Shown one piece after another: positions 31,491-41,443 of a stretch of 64,000 nucleotides of DNA. Source of the DNA: Anabaena sp. UHCC 0204 (GTDB lineage Bacteria > Cyanobacteriota > Cyanobacteriia > Cyanobacteriales > Nostocaceae). The stretch covers positions 49,688-113,687 of the forward strand of contig NZ_VIKW01000081.1 in the NCBI RefSeq assembly GCF_009711975.1, read 5' to 3'. The notes beneath the pieces are model-generated. The model was given only the letters and a program-made list of their open reading frames with translations. It ran no database searches and had not been told where the DNA came from. The stretch's first letter is position 1. Each line of letters starts with the position of its first letter. The position numbers and the translations under genes were made by a program.

Positions 31491-32918
31491 TTAGACTTCC
31501 ACTGCTTTTGCTTCCGGTAACAACCGCTTCACACCTTGCTTCACAAAATCTTCCAAAACAGCCATTCTTTGATTTTGTTGGAATACAGTTTGCAAAACTT
31601 GACGCAGTTTGTCGAGATTTAAAACACTTCCCGATTCTAAAGCAACTTCTTGCTGTTCAAAATATTCAACTAAACTTAATCCCGCTACTCTTGTTAGATA
31701 AGCAGCACTAACTCCTTCTACCATTCCTCCAGCGACAAAAGTAGCAACATTAGTTTTCAGAATACCCGTTACAGCCCTGGTAGAAAGTTCCACTAAACCT
31801 AATTTCAACATCAAACTTCCCATAGTTCCCGCTACTTGTTGCGCTTGTTCCAAGGAAATCTTCTGTTGATATATATTACCCAAATCCATGACCATTTGAG
31901 CAGTAATCGCCGCTGTTGCGAGAATATCTAAAGCAGGTACGGGATTCGCAAAAGCCGCTGCTGCTGCAATCCATTGATATTGTTCTATAAAGGGTGTAGA
32001 TTTATCCCTTCTCACGTTATTTAAACAATCTTTAGCTTCAGCTTTCAGTAATAATACTTTGCGATTTGTGGTATTACAAACTAGCTGTTCTCCCTGCTGT
32101 CGGACAACTTCTCCTAATTGTTGTGTTAATTGCTGGATATCTGGCGTTGGTTGTTCCATCCATTCTTGGAAAGAACCATCTTCTTCATGTTTTCGCACTT
32201 TCACAGCTACAGGAGAAGCCGCAGTTGCAACTACATTTGCACCAATGCGCTGTTTTAATGATTGTAAAACTGTAGCGCGTTCATCAGGTTGATATTGATC
32301 TTGTTTGTTGAAAACCAGTAATGTCGGCTGTTTTGCGGCTTTTAGTTGTTGTAAAACCTGAAATTCTGAATCTGTTAAATCACCGTTTGTCAGAAATAAG
32401 ACAAAATCAGATTTCTGCATTTCTGATAAAGTGACAACATCAGCATTTTCACCAATTACGGAAAACAAAGGCGCTGTTTCGGAAAAATGTAAAGACATTC
32501 CCGAACTCGTTCCTGCATTTTCTGTAACTTTAATAACCGTACTTTTACCTACTGATTTTCCACCAGTAACGGCAACGGTGATTTCCTTTCTATCTAATTC
32601 TAAAGGCAATTTAGCCAGGTTTGCCCGGAGTTTTTCTAAAGCAGGATGACTGGTTGATTCTTGGGCAAGCTGATTAATTATTACTTCGGTTTGAGCGATC
32701 GCTTTATCCACAGCCGCTCTATCTACAAACATATCATTTAGCTGTTCACCTAGTTGGGGCTGATTTTTCTTGAATAACCACAAACCCCCACCCACAGCCA
32801 ACGCACTCAGGAGGCCGAATTCTCCTACCTGAACTATTGAATCATGCCAGCTATCTAACATCCACAAGGAGAACGATAGCCCTAGTCCTCCCACTAATAT
32901 TGGTCGCTGTAACTTCAC
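31491..32918 (-). CDS. GTPase-like protein with C-terminal DUF697 domain
   Basis: A 475-residue protein starting with GTG. Two short hydrophobic stretches near the N-terminus (about 8-48) may anchor it. Residues about 110-290 form a P-loop GTPase: Walker A GGKSVGKST, and NKxD as FNKQDQ. The C-terminal half (about 310-440: WIAAAAAFANPVPALDILATAAITAQMVMDLG) is the DUF697/YcjF-type helical membrane-associated domain. The family is conserved in cyanobacteria but its role is not known to me. Confidence 0.82.
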   Translation of the reverse strand: MKLQRPILVGGLGLSFSLWMLDSWHDSIVQVGEFGLLSALAVGGGLWLFKKNQPQLGEQLNDMFVDRAAVDKAIAQTEVIINQLAQESTSHPALEKLRANLAKLPLELDRKEITVAVTGGKSVGKSTVIKVTENAGTSSGMSLHFSETAPLFSVIGENADVVTLSEMQKSDFVLFLTNGDLTDSEFQVLQQLKAAKQPTLLVFNKQDQYQPDERATVLQSLKQRIGANVVATAASPVAVKVRKHEEDGSFQEWMEQPTPDIQQLTQQLGEVVRQQGEQLVCNTTNRKVLLLKAEAKDCLNNVRRDKSTPFIEQYQWIAAAAAFANPVPALDILATAAITAQMVMDLGNIYQQKISLEQAQQVAGTMGSLMLKLGLVELSTRAVTGILKTNVATFVAGGMVEGVSAAYLTRVAGLSLVEYFEQQEVALESGSVLNLDKLRQVLQTVFQQNQRMAVLEDFVKQGVKRLLPEAKAVEV

Positions 32919-33189
32919 AATTGTGATTCTCCACGCGAGGAAAAAGCTTTTACTTTACTTTAGTTCAAAACCTGCTACTCCGTTTGAGGTTGGTGAACAA
33001 ACGTTTTCTGATGTTGGAGACTAGCAAACGGCTAAAAACATTCTTACTGCCATGTATAAACAACACATCAATTTTTCTTGATTAATTTTTTTATCTCATG
33101 GTAGAGTAAGCATTAACATATCAATTTTTTTTGAAATGACAGGTAGATAGGATAAATAGTCTGCTCACTAAATATACAGGTGAAATTCA

Positions 33190-34248
33190 GTGAAGAAAAC
33201 AGCAAACAAATTAGTCTTAACCCTGGGAATGTTAGTATTAACAACCAGTTGTACAGCTACATCTAATTCTGGTGATAATGTTCAGCAGCCCAATAAAGCC
33301 ACAAAAGTTACTAACTCTACCACTGAAACACTCATAAAAGTAGATGGTTCTAGTACCGTATATCCCATTACCCAAGCTGTAGTCAAAGCATATCTTGCCA
33401 ACCCCGAAAATAAAAGTCAAGTAAAAGTAAGTATTTCCGGGACTGGGGGAGGATTTGAAAAATTTTGTATCGGGGAAATTGACATTAATAACGCCTCTAG
33501 ACCAATTTCCGAGTCTGAAATGGCAGCTTGTAAAAAAAATGGCATCAGCTATATGGAATTACCCATAGCCTTTGATGCCCTAACTATCGCTGTTAACCCG
33601 CAAAACAACTGGGCAAAAGACATCACAGTAGCCGAATTAAAGAAAATCTGGGAACCTGCGGCTGAGGGAAAAATTACAAAATGGAATCAAGTTCGCGCTT
33701 CTTGGCCAAACCGTCCTATCAAATTATATGGCGCTGGTGATAAGTCTGGGACATTTGACTATTTTACCGAAGCAATAGTTGGTACAGCCAAAGCCAGCCG
33801 CAAAGATTACATAGGTAGCGAAGATGATGAAGTCTTAGTTGCAGGTATTAATAAAGATCCTGATGCTTTGGGTTACTTTGGTTATGCTTACTACGAAGCC
33901 AATAAAGATAAATTAAAAGTCGTAGCAGTTAATAACGGGAAAGGTGCTGTTGTACCATCACCAGAAACAGTAGAAAATGCCAAATATCAACCACTTTCTC
34001 GACCTCTATTTATATATGTCAATCTGTGGTCTAGTCAAAACAAAACTGTAGTTTACAATTTTGCAGATTTCTACATTAAAAATGCTACAAAAACTGCCAG
34101 TTCTGTCGGCTATGTGCCTTTATCAGAGGAAGCTTACAAACTTGATTATGTTCATTTATACCAAGGAAAAGTAGGAACAGTGTTTGCTGGTAAATCGGAG
34201 TTTGATCTCACACTTACAGAATTGTTACGCAAACAAAAGGCATTTTAA
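33190..34248 (+). CDS. PstS/SphX-type phosphate-binding lipoprotein in an ars operon
   Basis: 352 residues, GTG start, signal peptide with lipobox (LTTSC, about 18-22). The mature protein is a PstS-family binding protein: [11 protein letters not shown] (the phosphate loop), [21 protein letters not shown] and [12 protein letters not shown]. Its stop overlaps the acr3 start (TAATG), so it is translationally coupled to an arsenite exporter. A phosphate/arsenate-binding protein in an arsenic operon may scavenge phosphate under arsenate competition or sense arsenate. No pstCAB genes are present here. Confidence 0.9.
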   Translation: MKKTANKLVLTLGMLVLTTSCTATSNSGDNVQQPNKATKVTNSTTETLIKVDGSSTVYPITQAVVKAYLANPENKSQVKVSISGTGGGFEKFCIGEIDINNASRPISESEMAACKKNGISYMELPIAFDALTIAVNPQNNWAKDITVAELKKIWEPAAEGKITKWNQVRASWPNRPIKLYGAGDKSGTFDYFTEAIVGTAKASRKDYIGSEDDEVLVAGINKDPDALGYFGYAYYEANKDKLKVVAVNNGKGAVVPSPETVENAKYQPLSRPLFIYVNLWSSQNKTVVYNFADFYIKNATKTASSVGYVPLSEEAYKLDYVHLYQGKVGTVFAGKSEFDLTLTELLRKQKAF

Positions 34249-35408
34249 TGAATATCAATAATTCAGAAAATCAAGTCCGAGTCAAAGCTGGAAGTAACTT
34301 AAGTTTTTTTGAAAAATATCTCACCGTTTGGGTATTTTTGTGCATCTTAGTAGGAATTGGACTAGGGAGATTATTTCCAGGTATTGCTGTAGCTCTAGAC
34401 GCTATTAGCATTTATCAAGTATCAATTCCCATTGCTATATGTCTATTTTTTATGATGTATCCCATCATGGTAAAAATAGATTTTACCCAAGCTACTCACG
34501 CTCTGCGGACACCCAAACCTGTAATTTTGACTTTGGTGATGAATTGGTTAATTAAACCATTTACAATGGTAGTCTTTGCCCAATTCTTTTTAGGTTGGTT
34601 ATTTAAACCATTAATTATAGGTTCAGAATTAATTCGTGGCAACGAAGTTAGTTTAGTAAATTCTTACATTGCGGGAGCAATCTTATTAGGAATTGCCCCT
34701 TGTACAGCCATGGTTTTAATGTGGGGATATCTGGCTTATGGTAATCAAGGACATACTTTGGTAATGGTAGCAGTTAATTCTCTAGCAATGCTATTTTTAT
34801 ATGCACCTTTAGGAAGATGGTTATTAGCAGCAAATGATTTAACAGTTCCCTGGCAAACAATAGTTTTATCTGTGCTGATTTATGTTGGTTTGCCATTAAT
34901 AGCAGGAATGTATAGTCGGTATTGGATTTTCAAATATAAAGGTAGAGAATGGTTTGAAAGAGAATTTCTGAAATATCTTTCTCCCATTGCTACTGCTGCT
35001 TTACTGATTACTTTAGTTTTGCTGTTTGCCTTTAAGGGAGAACTAATTGTCAAAAATCCTTTACACATTTTATTGATTTCTGTTCCCTTATTTATCCAAA
35101 CAAATTTCATTTTCTTCATTAGTTATGTAGCAGCATTAAAGCTGAATATATCCTATGAAGATTCAGCCCCAGCAGCTTTAATTGGTGCTAGTAATCATTT
35201 TGAAGTGGCGATCGCTACAGCGGTAATGTTATTTGGGTTAAATTCTGGTGCAGCACTAGCAACAGTGGTAGGGGTTTTAATTGAAGTACCAGTTATGTTA
35301 ATGTTGGTTGAATTTTGTAAACGCACAGCAGCATGGTTTCCGAGAGAACCAGAAAAAGCAACTTTGCGAGATCCTCGTTGTATTCCTGCCTTTAGTGCTG
35401 ATGATTAG
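34248..35408 (+). CDS. acr3: ACR3-family arsenite efflux transporter
   Basis: 386 residues, about ten hydrophobic helices, Bile/arsenite transporter superfamily. The family cysteine is in [17 protein letters not shown] (about 150-165), needed for arsenite transport in ACR3. [13 protein letters not shown] near the end is also diagnostic. It is the second gene of the operon, 1 base overlap with the binding-protein gene and 16 bases before arsH. Confidence 0.94.
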   Translation: MNINNSENQVRVKAGSNLSFFEKYLTVWVFLCILVGIGLGRLFPGIAVALDAISIYQVSIPIAICLFFMMYPIMVKIDFTQATHALRTPKPVILTLVMNWLIKPFTMVVFAQFFLGWLFKPLIIGSELIRGNEVSLVNSYIAGAILLGIAPCTAMVLMWGYLAYGNQGHTLVMVAVNSLAMLFLYAPLGRWLLAANDLTVPWQTIVLSVLIYVGLPLIAGMYSRYWIFKYKGREWFEREFLKYLSPIATAALLITLVLLFAFKGELIVKNPLHILLISVPLFIQTNFIFFISYVAALKLNISYEDSAPAALIGASNHFEVAIATAVMLFGLNSGAALATVVGVLIEVPVMLMLVEFCKRTAAWFPREPEKATLRDPRCIPAFSADD

Positions 35409-35424
35409 TTAAGAAATAATTGCC

Positions 35425-36075
35425 ATGACAGATTTCAATCATCCCCCCAGAATATTATTTTTATATGGTTCTTTGCGCGAACGTTCTTACAGTCGTTTAT
35501 TAGCAGAAGAAGCAGCCAGAATCATGCAAAACTTTGGTGCAGAAGTCCGGTTTTTTGACCCTCGTGAATTACCAATTTATGGTAGTGTTAGTGATACTCA
35601 TCCTAAAGTTCAAGAATTGCGAGAATTGAGTACATGGTCTGAAGGTCAAGTTTGGTCTTCTCCAGAAATGCACGGTAACATTACCGGAATTTTAAAAAAT
35701 CAAATTGATTGGATTCCTTTGAGTATTGGTGCAGTTAGACCAACCCAAGGAAGGACTTTAGCAGTAATGCAAGTAAGTGGAGGTTCTCAATCTTTCAACG
35801 CCGTTAATACAATGCGAATTTTAGGGCGTTGGATGCGAATGTTCACCATTCCTAATCAATCTTCAGTAGCAAAAGCTTATCAAGAATTTCATGAAGATGG
35901 AACAATGAAAGATTCTGCTTATCGTGACCGAGTAATTGATGTCATGGAAGAACTATATAAATTTACGTTGCTATTACGTAATCAAGTGGATTATCTCACA
36001 GACCGCCATAGTGAACGCAAAGAAAAAGCAGCCCAGGAAAATATTCAAGCCGCAAATAAGGCTTTAAAAGTATGA
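35425..36075 (+). CDS. arsH: ArsH flavoprotein (organoarsenical oxidase / NADPH-FMN reductase)
   Basis: 216 residues with the flavodoxin-like FMN-binding loop [16 protein letters not shown] (about 14-29) and [22 protein letters not shown] (about 76-97), diagnostic of ArsH. ArsH oxidises trivalent organoarsenicals and reduces flavin or metals with NADPH. It lies between acr3 and arsC. Confidence 0.94.
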   Translation: MTDFNHPPRILFLYGSLRERSYSRLLAEEAARIMQNFGAEVRFFDPRELPIYGSVSDTHPKVQELRELSTWSEGQVWSSPEMHGNITGILKNQIDWIPLSIGAVRPTQGRTLAVMQVSGGSQSFNAVNTMRILGRWMRMFTIPNQSSVAKAYQEFHEDGTMKDSAYRDRVIDVMEELYKFTLLLRNQVDYLTDRHSERKEKAAQENIQAANKALKV

Positions 36076-36110
36076 CTTGCAGAATATGTGACTGAAAACC
36101 TTATTTTCTG

Positions 36111-36138
36111 GTAGGGGTAATTCATGAATTACCCCTAC
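36111..36138. terminator. Perfect 28-bp palindrome between arsH and arsC
   Basis: GTAGGGGTAATTCA followed by its exact complement forms a 14-bp stem without loop. A short CTTTGG rather than a long T run follows. It may attenuate transcription between arsH and arsC, or be a dispersed palindrome. Confidence 0.6.
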
Positions 36139-36212
36139 TTTGGTTCAATTTTGCGTTCTGATAAGTTTCATAAAACTATTCTTTTGTCAACCAATTTACA
36201 ACTACAAAAATC

Positions 36213-36614
36213 ATGAAAAGAGTAATGTTTGTTTGCAAAAAAAATTCTCGCCGTTCCCAAATGGCGGAAGGTTTTGCGAAAACTTTAGGAGAAGGTAAAA
36301 TTGCTGTTGTTAGTTCTGGTTTAGCATCAAGTCATGTAGATCCTATTACTGTCGAAGTTATGGCAGAAATAGGCATTGATATTAGTAATCAAAGTTCTAA
36401 ATGTTTAAGTGATTTTCATCCTGAAGATTTTGATGCAGTAATTTCTCTGTGTGGTTGTGGAGTCAATTTACCAGAAGTATGGGTATTAAGAGAAGTCTTC
36501 GCAGATTGGCAACTTGATGATCCTGAAGGTCACGATATTGATACTTTTCGACGTGTGCGAGATGAAGTTAAGGAAAGAGTGGTTAAATTAATAGAAGATT
36601 TAACTCTTGAATAA
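36213..36614 (+). CDS. arsC: Arsenate reductase (LMW-phosphatase fold, Synechocystis ArsC type)
   Basis: 133 residues. The phosphatase loop is C8-KKNSR-R14 (CX5R), and the redox pair C80/C82 (LCGCG) sits where the Synechocystis glutaredoxin-linked ArsC has its cysteines. The fold is that of low-molecular-weight tyrosine phosphatases. It reduces arsenate to arsenite for export by ACR3. It follows arsH by 137 bases. Confidence 0.92.
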   Translation: MKRVMFVCKKNSRRSQMAEGFAKTLGEGKIAVVSSGLASSHVDPITVEVMAEIGIDISNQSSKCLSDFHPEDFDAVISLCGCGVNLPEVWVLREVFADWQLDDPEGHDIDTFRRVRDEVKERVVKLIEDLTLE

Positions 36615-37207
36615 TTACTAATTGGTGATTGGTATTTGGTAAAACTCTTACCTGTCACCTATCCCCTATCTCTTGTTATAGACATTTGATATCATGGCAA
36701 CTTATATTTATTATATAAACTAATAAATTGTAGTAAAAACCGAAATTATTGACATAGGAAAATAGAGCTATAAATCAAAAATATTAGCTTATTTTCTCAG
36801 AGACGTAGCTGATATTTCATAGGATATTTCTCCTAAGCTATCTTTTTTCTGGGATTTAATTTGAGTAACTTTATAGCATTTCAATCTCACAACAGATTCC
36901 TCCACTATTTCTGTTGTGATTCTCTCATGTCTTGTTTTTAATTATGAAATTTTCTCTTTCTTTTGTCTTCGTTACAAAGCTCCATGTTCTCACGCCACCC
37001 TCCTTTTAATGCTATTTATTATCATTAAGTCTCCCAACCCTTGATTTGCCTTTAGTTACTTTGTGCTATTTAAGGGGCTTGTTTTGATCTGTGACAGTTG
37101 GGGCGTGCAATATGGAGTTAATGGTCATGTAGTATTCAGAAAAAGGCATTGTATAATTTAAGTACCAATTCAATAAGTTGCAAATATAATATATATCAAG
37201 GTAGAAA
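36615..37207. other. Intergenic region with copy A of a duplicated ~250-bp segment
   Basis: Bases about 36851-37105 are clearly related to about 38926-39175 on the other side of the histidine kinase gene. Shared stretches include TGAAATTTTCTCTTTCTTTT, CCTTTTAATGCTAT, GGGATTTAATTT and GTGACAGTTxGGG, in the same order and orientation. No coding frame runs through. Copy A ends about 100 bases before the kinase start, so it could be part of its leader. Confidence 0.75.
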
Positions 37208-38839
37208 ATGTATTTATTTAATAAGCTGAAGTTTAGTGCTTCTCAATTAGTAAGTGTGACAGTATTACTAACATTACTATTATTCATACCACAAGTTTGG
37301 CTAAACTGGCAAGCATTTTATAACTTCAATAATATTACTAAACAAGAATTTAACCTACAAAGACTAAGCGATGAAATTACTTATTTAGATGAATTATTAA
37401 CCATGTCAGCTCGTATGAATGCAGCTACAGGTGATATGATGTGGGAAAACCGATATCGTCAATTTGAACCTAAACTTGATGCTACCATTAAAGAAGCTAT
37501 TAAACTCGCTCCTGAAACATATAAGGATCAGAATGCCCAAAAAGTTGATATTGCTAATCAGCAGTTGGTGGCAATGGAATATCAATCTTTTGATTTAGTT
37601 AATAAAAATCAAAAACAGGCTGCACAGCAATTATTATCCAGCAGTAAATACAAAACTCAGAAACAGATTTATGCCGATGGTGTTGCTAAAAGAAACCAGA
37701 ATATCTCACTGGGGTTAGAAATAAAAGTTGCTCAGTATCGCCAAAAAATGATTTGGGGTATTTTAGGCTCTATTATCAGTTTAACAATACTTATCCCAAT
37801 ATGGCTTTTAGTATTACGTTTATTACAGGAATTTTTAAAAGCTAAAAAAAATGCTCAGGCTGCCTTAGAAGAAACTAATTATATGTTAGAAATGCAAGTC
37901 ACAGCCAGAACAGAAAAATTAAAACAAAAAAATATTGAATTACAACACACACTACAAAAACTACAACATACTCAAGTACAACTGATTCACACTGAAAAAA
38001 TGTCTTCCCTTGGTCAATTAGTTGCTGGTGTTGCTCATGAGATTAATAATCCGGTTAATTTTATTTATGGTAACTTGATACACGTTAAGGAATATACTCA
38101 AAACTTATTAACTTTGGTTAAGCGATACCATCAAGAATATTCTTATGACAATCCAGAAATAAATATTTTGATTGAGGAAATGGATTTAGATTTTATAATT
38201 GATGATCTTGGCAAAATATTATCCTCAATGACAGTTGGCACTGAACGTATCCGTGAAATAGTCTTAAGTTTACGCAATTTTTCGCGTCTTGATGAAGCCG
38301 AAATGAAACCAGTTAACATTCATGAAGGAATTGATAGTACACTATTAATTTTGCAATATCTTCTTAAAGGTCAGAAGAAACAGCCGGAAATTAAAATTAT
38401 TAAAAATTATGAAAATTTGCCTGTCATTGAATGTTATGCAGGAGGATTAAACCAAGTATTTATGAATTTACTCATTAACTCTATTGATGCTTTACGCCAA
38501 CAAGAAATGGATGCTTATAGAAATGGCAAAGAACACTCAAGTTCAATTATTATCCATACTCAAGTAAAAGATGAAGACAACGTAATTATTAGTATTAAAG
38601 ATAATGGTATAGGAATTAAAGGAATATTTAGCAATAGATTGTTTGAACCATTTTTTACTACTAAACCTGTAGGCCAAGGTACTGGATTAGGCTTATCTAT
38701 TAGTTACCAAATTATAGTAGATAAGCATAAGGGCAAGATAGAGTATGTTTCTGAACCTGGAAAGGGAACAGAATTTTTGATTGAGATTCCCATTAAACAG
38801 ATTAAGCCAGCAGATAATATCTCACATTCCGCAACCTAA
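37208..38839 (+). CDS. Membrane-bound sensor histidine kinase
   Basis: 543 residues. A membrane helix at about 12-32, an extracytoplasmic sensor (about 33-178) without known domain, a second helix at about 182-205, a coiled coil (about 210-262), then HisKA with H277 in VAGVAHEINNP and an HATPase_c domain (N in FMNLLINSIDAL, G1 DNGIGIKG, G2 GQGTGLGLSIS). This is the class with a LGQLVAGVAHEINNPVNFI box common in cyanobacteria. No response regulator is adjacent. It is flanked on both sides by copies of a duplicated non-coding segment. Confidence 0.9.
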   Translation: MYLFNKLKFSASQLVSVTVLLTLLLFIPQVWLNWQAFYNFNNITKQEFNLQRLSDEITYLDELLTMSARMNAATGDMMWENRYRQFEPKLDATIKEAIKLAPETYKDQNAQKVDIANQQLVAMEYQSFDLVNKNQKQAAQQLLSSSKYKTQKQIYADGVAKRNQNISLGLEIKVAQYRQKMIWGILGSIISLTILIPIWLLVLRLLQEFLKAKKNAQAALEETNYMLEMQVTARTEKLKQKNIELQHTLQKLQHTQVQLIHTEKMSSLGQLVAGVAHEINNPVNFIYGNLIHVKEYTQNLLTLVKRYHQEYSYDNPEINILIEEMDLDFIIDDLGKILSSMTVGTERIREIVLSLRNFSRLDEAEMKPVNIHEGIDSTLLILQYLLKGQKKQPEIKIIKNYENLPVIECYAGGLNQVFMNLLINSIDALRQQEMDAYRNGKEHSSSIIIHTQVKDEDNVIISIKDNGIGIKGIFSNRLFEPFFTTKPVGQGTGLGLSISYQIIVDKHKGKIEYVSEPGKGTEFLIEIPIKQIKPADNISHSAT

Positions 38840-39215
38840 ACTCTCACAAAGGGAAATTACAGAGAGAAAAAATCCAAGTGAGCATAAAACAACTATATTA
38901 AGTAAAATAAATTTCTATTTGTTGGGGATTTAATTTCACAACAAATTTCTCCACTACTTCTATTTTTATTCTCTCATTTCTTGTTTTGTTAACAGTAATT
39001 TTTTTTAACTATGAAATTTTCTCTTTCTTTTGTCTTCTTTACCAAACTTGAGTTGCTGACACTTTGTGCCTTTTAATGCTATATATTTTGATTAAGCCTC
39101 TTGCTTTTTGCATCTAACTTAGTTCTTGTGTACTATGTCATCAGCTTTTTGTTGATGTGTGACAGTTAGGGTACAGAAAGTGGGTTACATAACCTTGTTT
39201 TGAGAATATTAATTA
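38840..39215. other. Intergenic region with copy B of the duplicated ~250-bp segment
   Basis: Bases about 38926-39175 are the second copy of the segment at about 36851-37105. Identity is high in blocks and interrupted by small insertions, so the duplication is old or the blocks are selected. Copy B ends about 40 bases before the Nif3-like gene. Confidence 0.75.
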
Positions 39216-40004
39216 ATGAAAGTTGCTGATTTAATTACCTGGTTTGAAGAATGGGCAAATCCTGCTTGGTGCGAAAGCTGGGATAATTGCGGTTGGCAAG
39301 TTGAACCCGGTGTTTTGTACACAGAAGCGCGGGTATTGGTATGTTTAACTCCGACTTTAGCCGTTATGCAGGAAGCGATCGCTCTCCATGCTAATCTAAT
39401 TTTTGCCCATCACCCCCTCATTTTCAACCCCCCCAAATCTTTCCGCACTGGTGAAGCTTTGACGGAAATGGTGCGCTTATCTTTTGCTCATAATATCGGT
39501 ATTTACAGCGCCCATACTAACTTTGATCAAGTAGAAGATGGAACGGCTGACGTTTTAGCGCAAATTCTCGAACTTGAAGAGGTATCACCCATTATTCCTA
39601 CCCAAGCAGGTTTAGGTTATGGGCGTGTAGGCATACTCAAAGATAGTTTAAAATTACAAGATTTACTTAATAATATTCAAACGCAATTAAATCCGCCTCA
39701 GTTGATTTTTTCCCCCATGGCTGATTTACAGCAGCAAATTTCCAGAGTAGCTGTTTTAGGCGGTTCGGGTGCAGGTTTTATTTCAGCAGTAGTCAAAACT
39801 AATGCCCAAGCTTATCTAACTTCTGACTGTAAATTTCATCAATTCCAAGAAAGTCGTGATCGTGGTCTTGTATTAATTGATGCTGGTCATTATGCCACAG
39901 AACGTCCAGCGTGCGATCGCTTAGTCCAGAAATTTCAAGTCCTAAACTTAGAGTGGGTGCAGTTGAGTCAGCAAGATGAAGATTTTCGCCAGTTTTTACA
40001 CTAA
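39216..40004 (+). CDS. Nif3-like dinuclear metal-centre protein
   Basis: 262 residues, Nif3/YbgI (DUF34) family, full length. Metal-binding motifs are LIFAHHPLIF (about 60-69), SAHTNFDQVEDGTAD (about 97-111) and DAGHYATE near the C-terminus. The product forms toroidal hexamers; it is often annotated as GTP cyclohydrolase I type 2, but the physiological function is unsettled. Confidence 0.92.
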   Translation: MKVADLITWFEEWANPAWCESWDNCGWQVEPGVLYTEARVLVCLTPTLAVMQEAIALHANLIFAHHPLIFNPPKSFRTGEALTEMVRLSFAHNIGIYSAHTNFDQVEDGTADVLAQILELEEVSPIIPTQAGLGYGRVGILKDSLKLQDLLNNIQTQLNPPQLIFSPMADLQQQISRVAVLGGSGAGFISAVVKTNAQAYLTSDCKFHQFQESRDRGLVLIDAGHYATERPACDRLVQKFQVLNLEWVQLSQQDEDFRQFLH

Positions 40005-40287
40005 CGTATCTCCGTCAAGCTTTTACGTAGTTGATAATACTGAAGACCTGGACTAACTTCATCAAGAAAATATAAATTTTTGGGCTATATTTTTGCAAAT
40101 TTGTATTTTATTTCCAGCAAATAACCGTAAATATCCTGAAGCCAACCAATATTAATCCTATTAGCAGTGATATTGATCACTATATTTAAGTAATGAGAAT
40201 CACTAGGAACGGCTGGTTTGCATCAATGTATTTCTGGAGTAATTGTTCCACAATAAGAATATCAAATTGCTTCATTAGCCCCTAGTT

Positions 40288-40506
40288 ATGATGATTCGCT
40301 CACTAGTTAAATCTGCTTTCCAAACTGGGTGTCTTAGTGTTGAATCCGAGGGTCTAATCCACCAAGTGCTAAAAACCAGGTGTTATCAGCCAAACGATTT
40401 GGTAGCTCTTGCAGCCCTTGACGATGAAATCCGTAGTGGTAACATTAAACGCGAAGCATCCGCTCGTCGCCCATTAGAATTTCCCACCCTTTGTAATTCT
40501 CGATAA
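40288..40506 (+). CDS. Small conserved hypothetical protein
   Basis: 72 residues (MMIRSLVKSAFQTGCLSV ... FPTLCNSR), soluble, with a helical centre (NDLVALAALDDEIRSGNI). The codon pattern and the presence of a compact helical motif suggest a real gene. No domain is recognised. A start at 40291 is equally possible. Confidence 0.55.
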   Translation: MMIRSLVKSAFQTGCLSVESEGLIHQVLKTRCYQPNDLVALAALDDEIRSGNIKREASARRPLEFPTLCNSR

Positions 40507-40552
40507 ATTTTCTTGATTGCACTCATCCAACCCCGTTAGTTTCAGTTTTCAC

Positions 40553-40768
40553 TTACTTGTACACTCTATAGTGTGAATGATTAAATGTATCCAAATAACC
40601 TGACACTGTCTCACAACCTATGTAGAGATATTCCACCAGAACACCTCTACATATAAATTTACATCTTGCGCCATTAACGCCTCGAATATTCAAATTTTTA
40701 TTCAGAAGATAGGCTGAAGACCCAAATAGCAAAGCGTGGTATGCACTGTTAACACAAGAGTTGCTCAT
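40553..40768 (-). CDS. Possible small protein
   Basis: 71 residues with several cysteines (MSNSCVNSAYHALLFG ... YRVYK). The segment LNIRGVNGARCKFICRGVLVEYLYIGCETVSGYLDTFNHS looks like a folded small domain, but I recognise no family. It starts next to a GAGAGTTTAAAA leader. It is uncertain whether it is expressed. Confidence 0.35.
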   Translation of the reverse strand: MSNSCVNSAYHALLFGSSAYLLNKNLNIRGVNGARCKFICRGVLVEYLYIGCETVSGYLDTFNHSHYRVYK

Positions 40769-41114
40769 TTTTAAACTCTCGTTGTGTAGCCTACTGCTTG
40801 CGGATGATAGTCATGTAGATAGTATCAAATCAGTATCCGTGTTTTGGCGAAATATTCCCACCAGCAGCGCGAGGTAAAAGAAAAATATCTGTATATGTAA
40901 ACAGTTTGGATAGCCGTTCAACTAATGCGGTAAACTAAAGCTTAAGACCCAAAATTTGACCTAACACTAATGACTAAAAATAAATGGTAAAATTGAGTCA
41001 CTAAACTTACTGGGTTGTAACCGCGGAATTCACCTCATTAGAGGCTAGTGTTCTTGGCACAAAACCCAAATCTGACAGGTTTAACTACGTTGTATAAAAA
41101 GGCAGAAGCACTAC
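40769..41114. other. Intergenic region
   Basis: About 345 bases between divergent small genes. It includes GGTTGTAACCGCGGAATTC near 41014-41032, which has a partial palindrome (GGTTGTAACC). No RNA gene or open frame was recognised. Confidence 0.4.
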
Positions 41115-41426
41115 ATGCTACACCGCAAGATTTATCAACTGTGTTGCGACGGGCGGGAGGTATGTGTTTTTTTGCGGGATCAGCAACGCTGGATAGAGCG
41201 GGCCCGCATCATTGATATCGAGGGTGATTTAGTGACTTTACGCTATGAAACCGACGAAGAAGATGAAGTTTGTTCTTGGGAGGAGATGGTTCGTCTCGAA
41301 AGCATCGGATCTGTCACTCAAAAATTAGCTTCAGTACAACGCGGTAATGTAGAACCGCTGACAACTGATGACTGTCCAGAAGCAGAACGTATTCATAACC
41401 CTTATACTGACCTGAATCCAGAATAA
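41115..41426 (+). CDS. Conserved cyanobacterial protein (DUF6679-like)
   Basis: A 103-residue, acidic, soluble protein (MLHRKIYQLCCDGREVCVFL ... YTDLNPE) with an SH3-like beta-rich core (about 1-60, RWIERARIIDIEGDLVTLRYE). It strongly resembles a small family I recall as restricted to cyanobacteria and labelled DUF6679; the label is from memory. The function is unknown. It converges with the metallo-hydrolase gene, 17 bases apart. Confidence 0.75.
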   Translation: MLHRKIYQLCCDGREVCVFLRDQQRWIERARIIDIEGDLVTLRYETDEEDEVCSWEEMVRLESIGSVTQKLASVQRGNVEPLTTDDCPEAERIHNPYTDLNPE

Positions 41427-41443
41427 ACGCTCCTAAATTAAAT

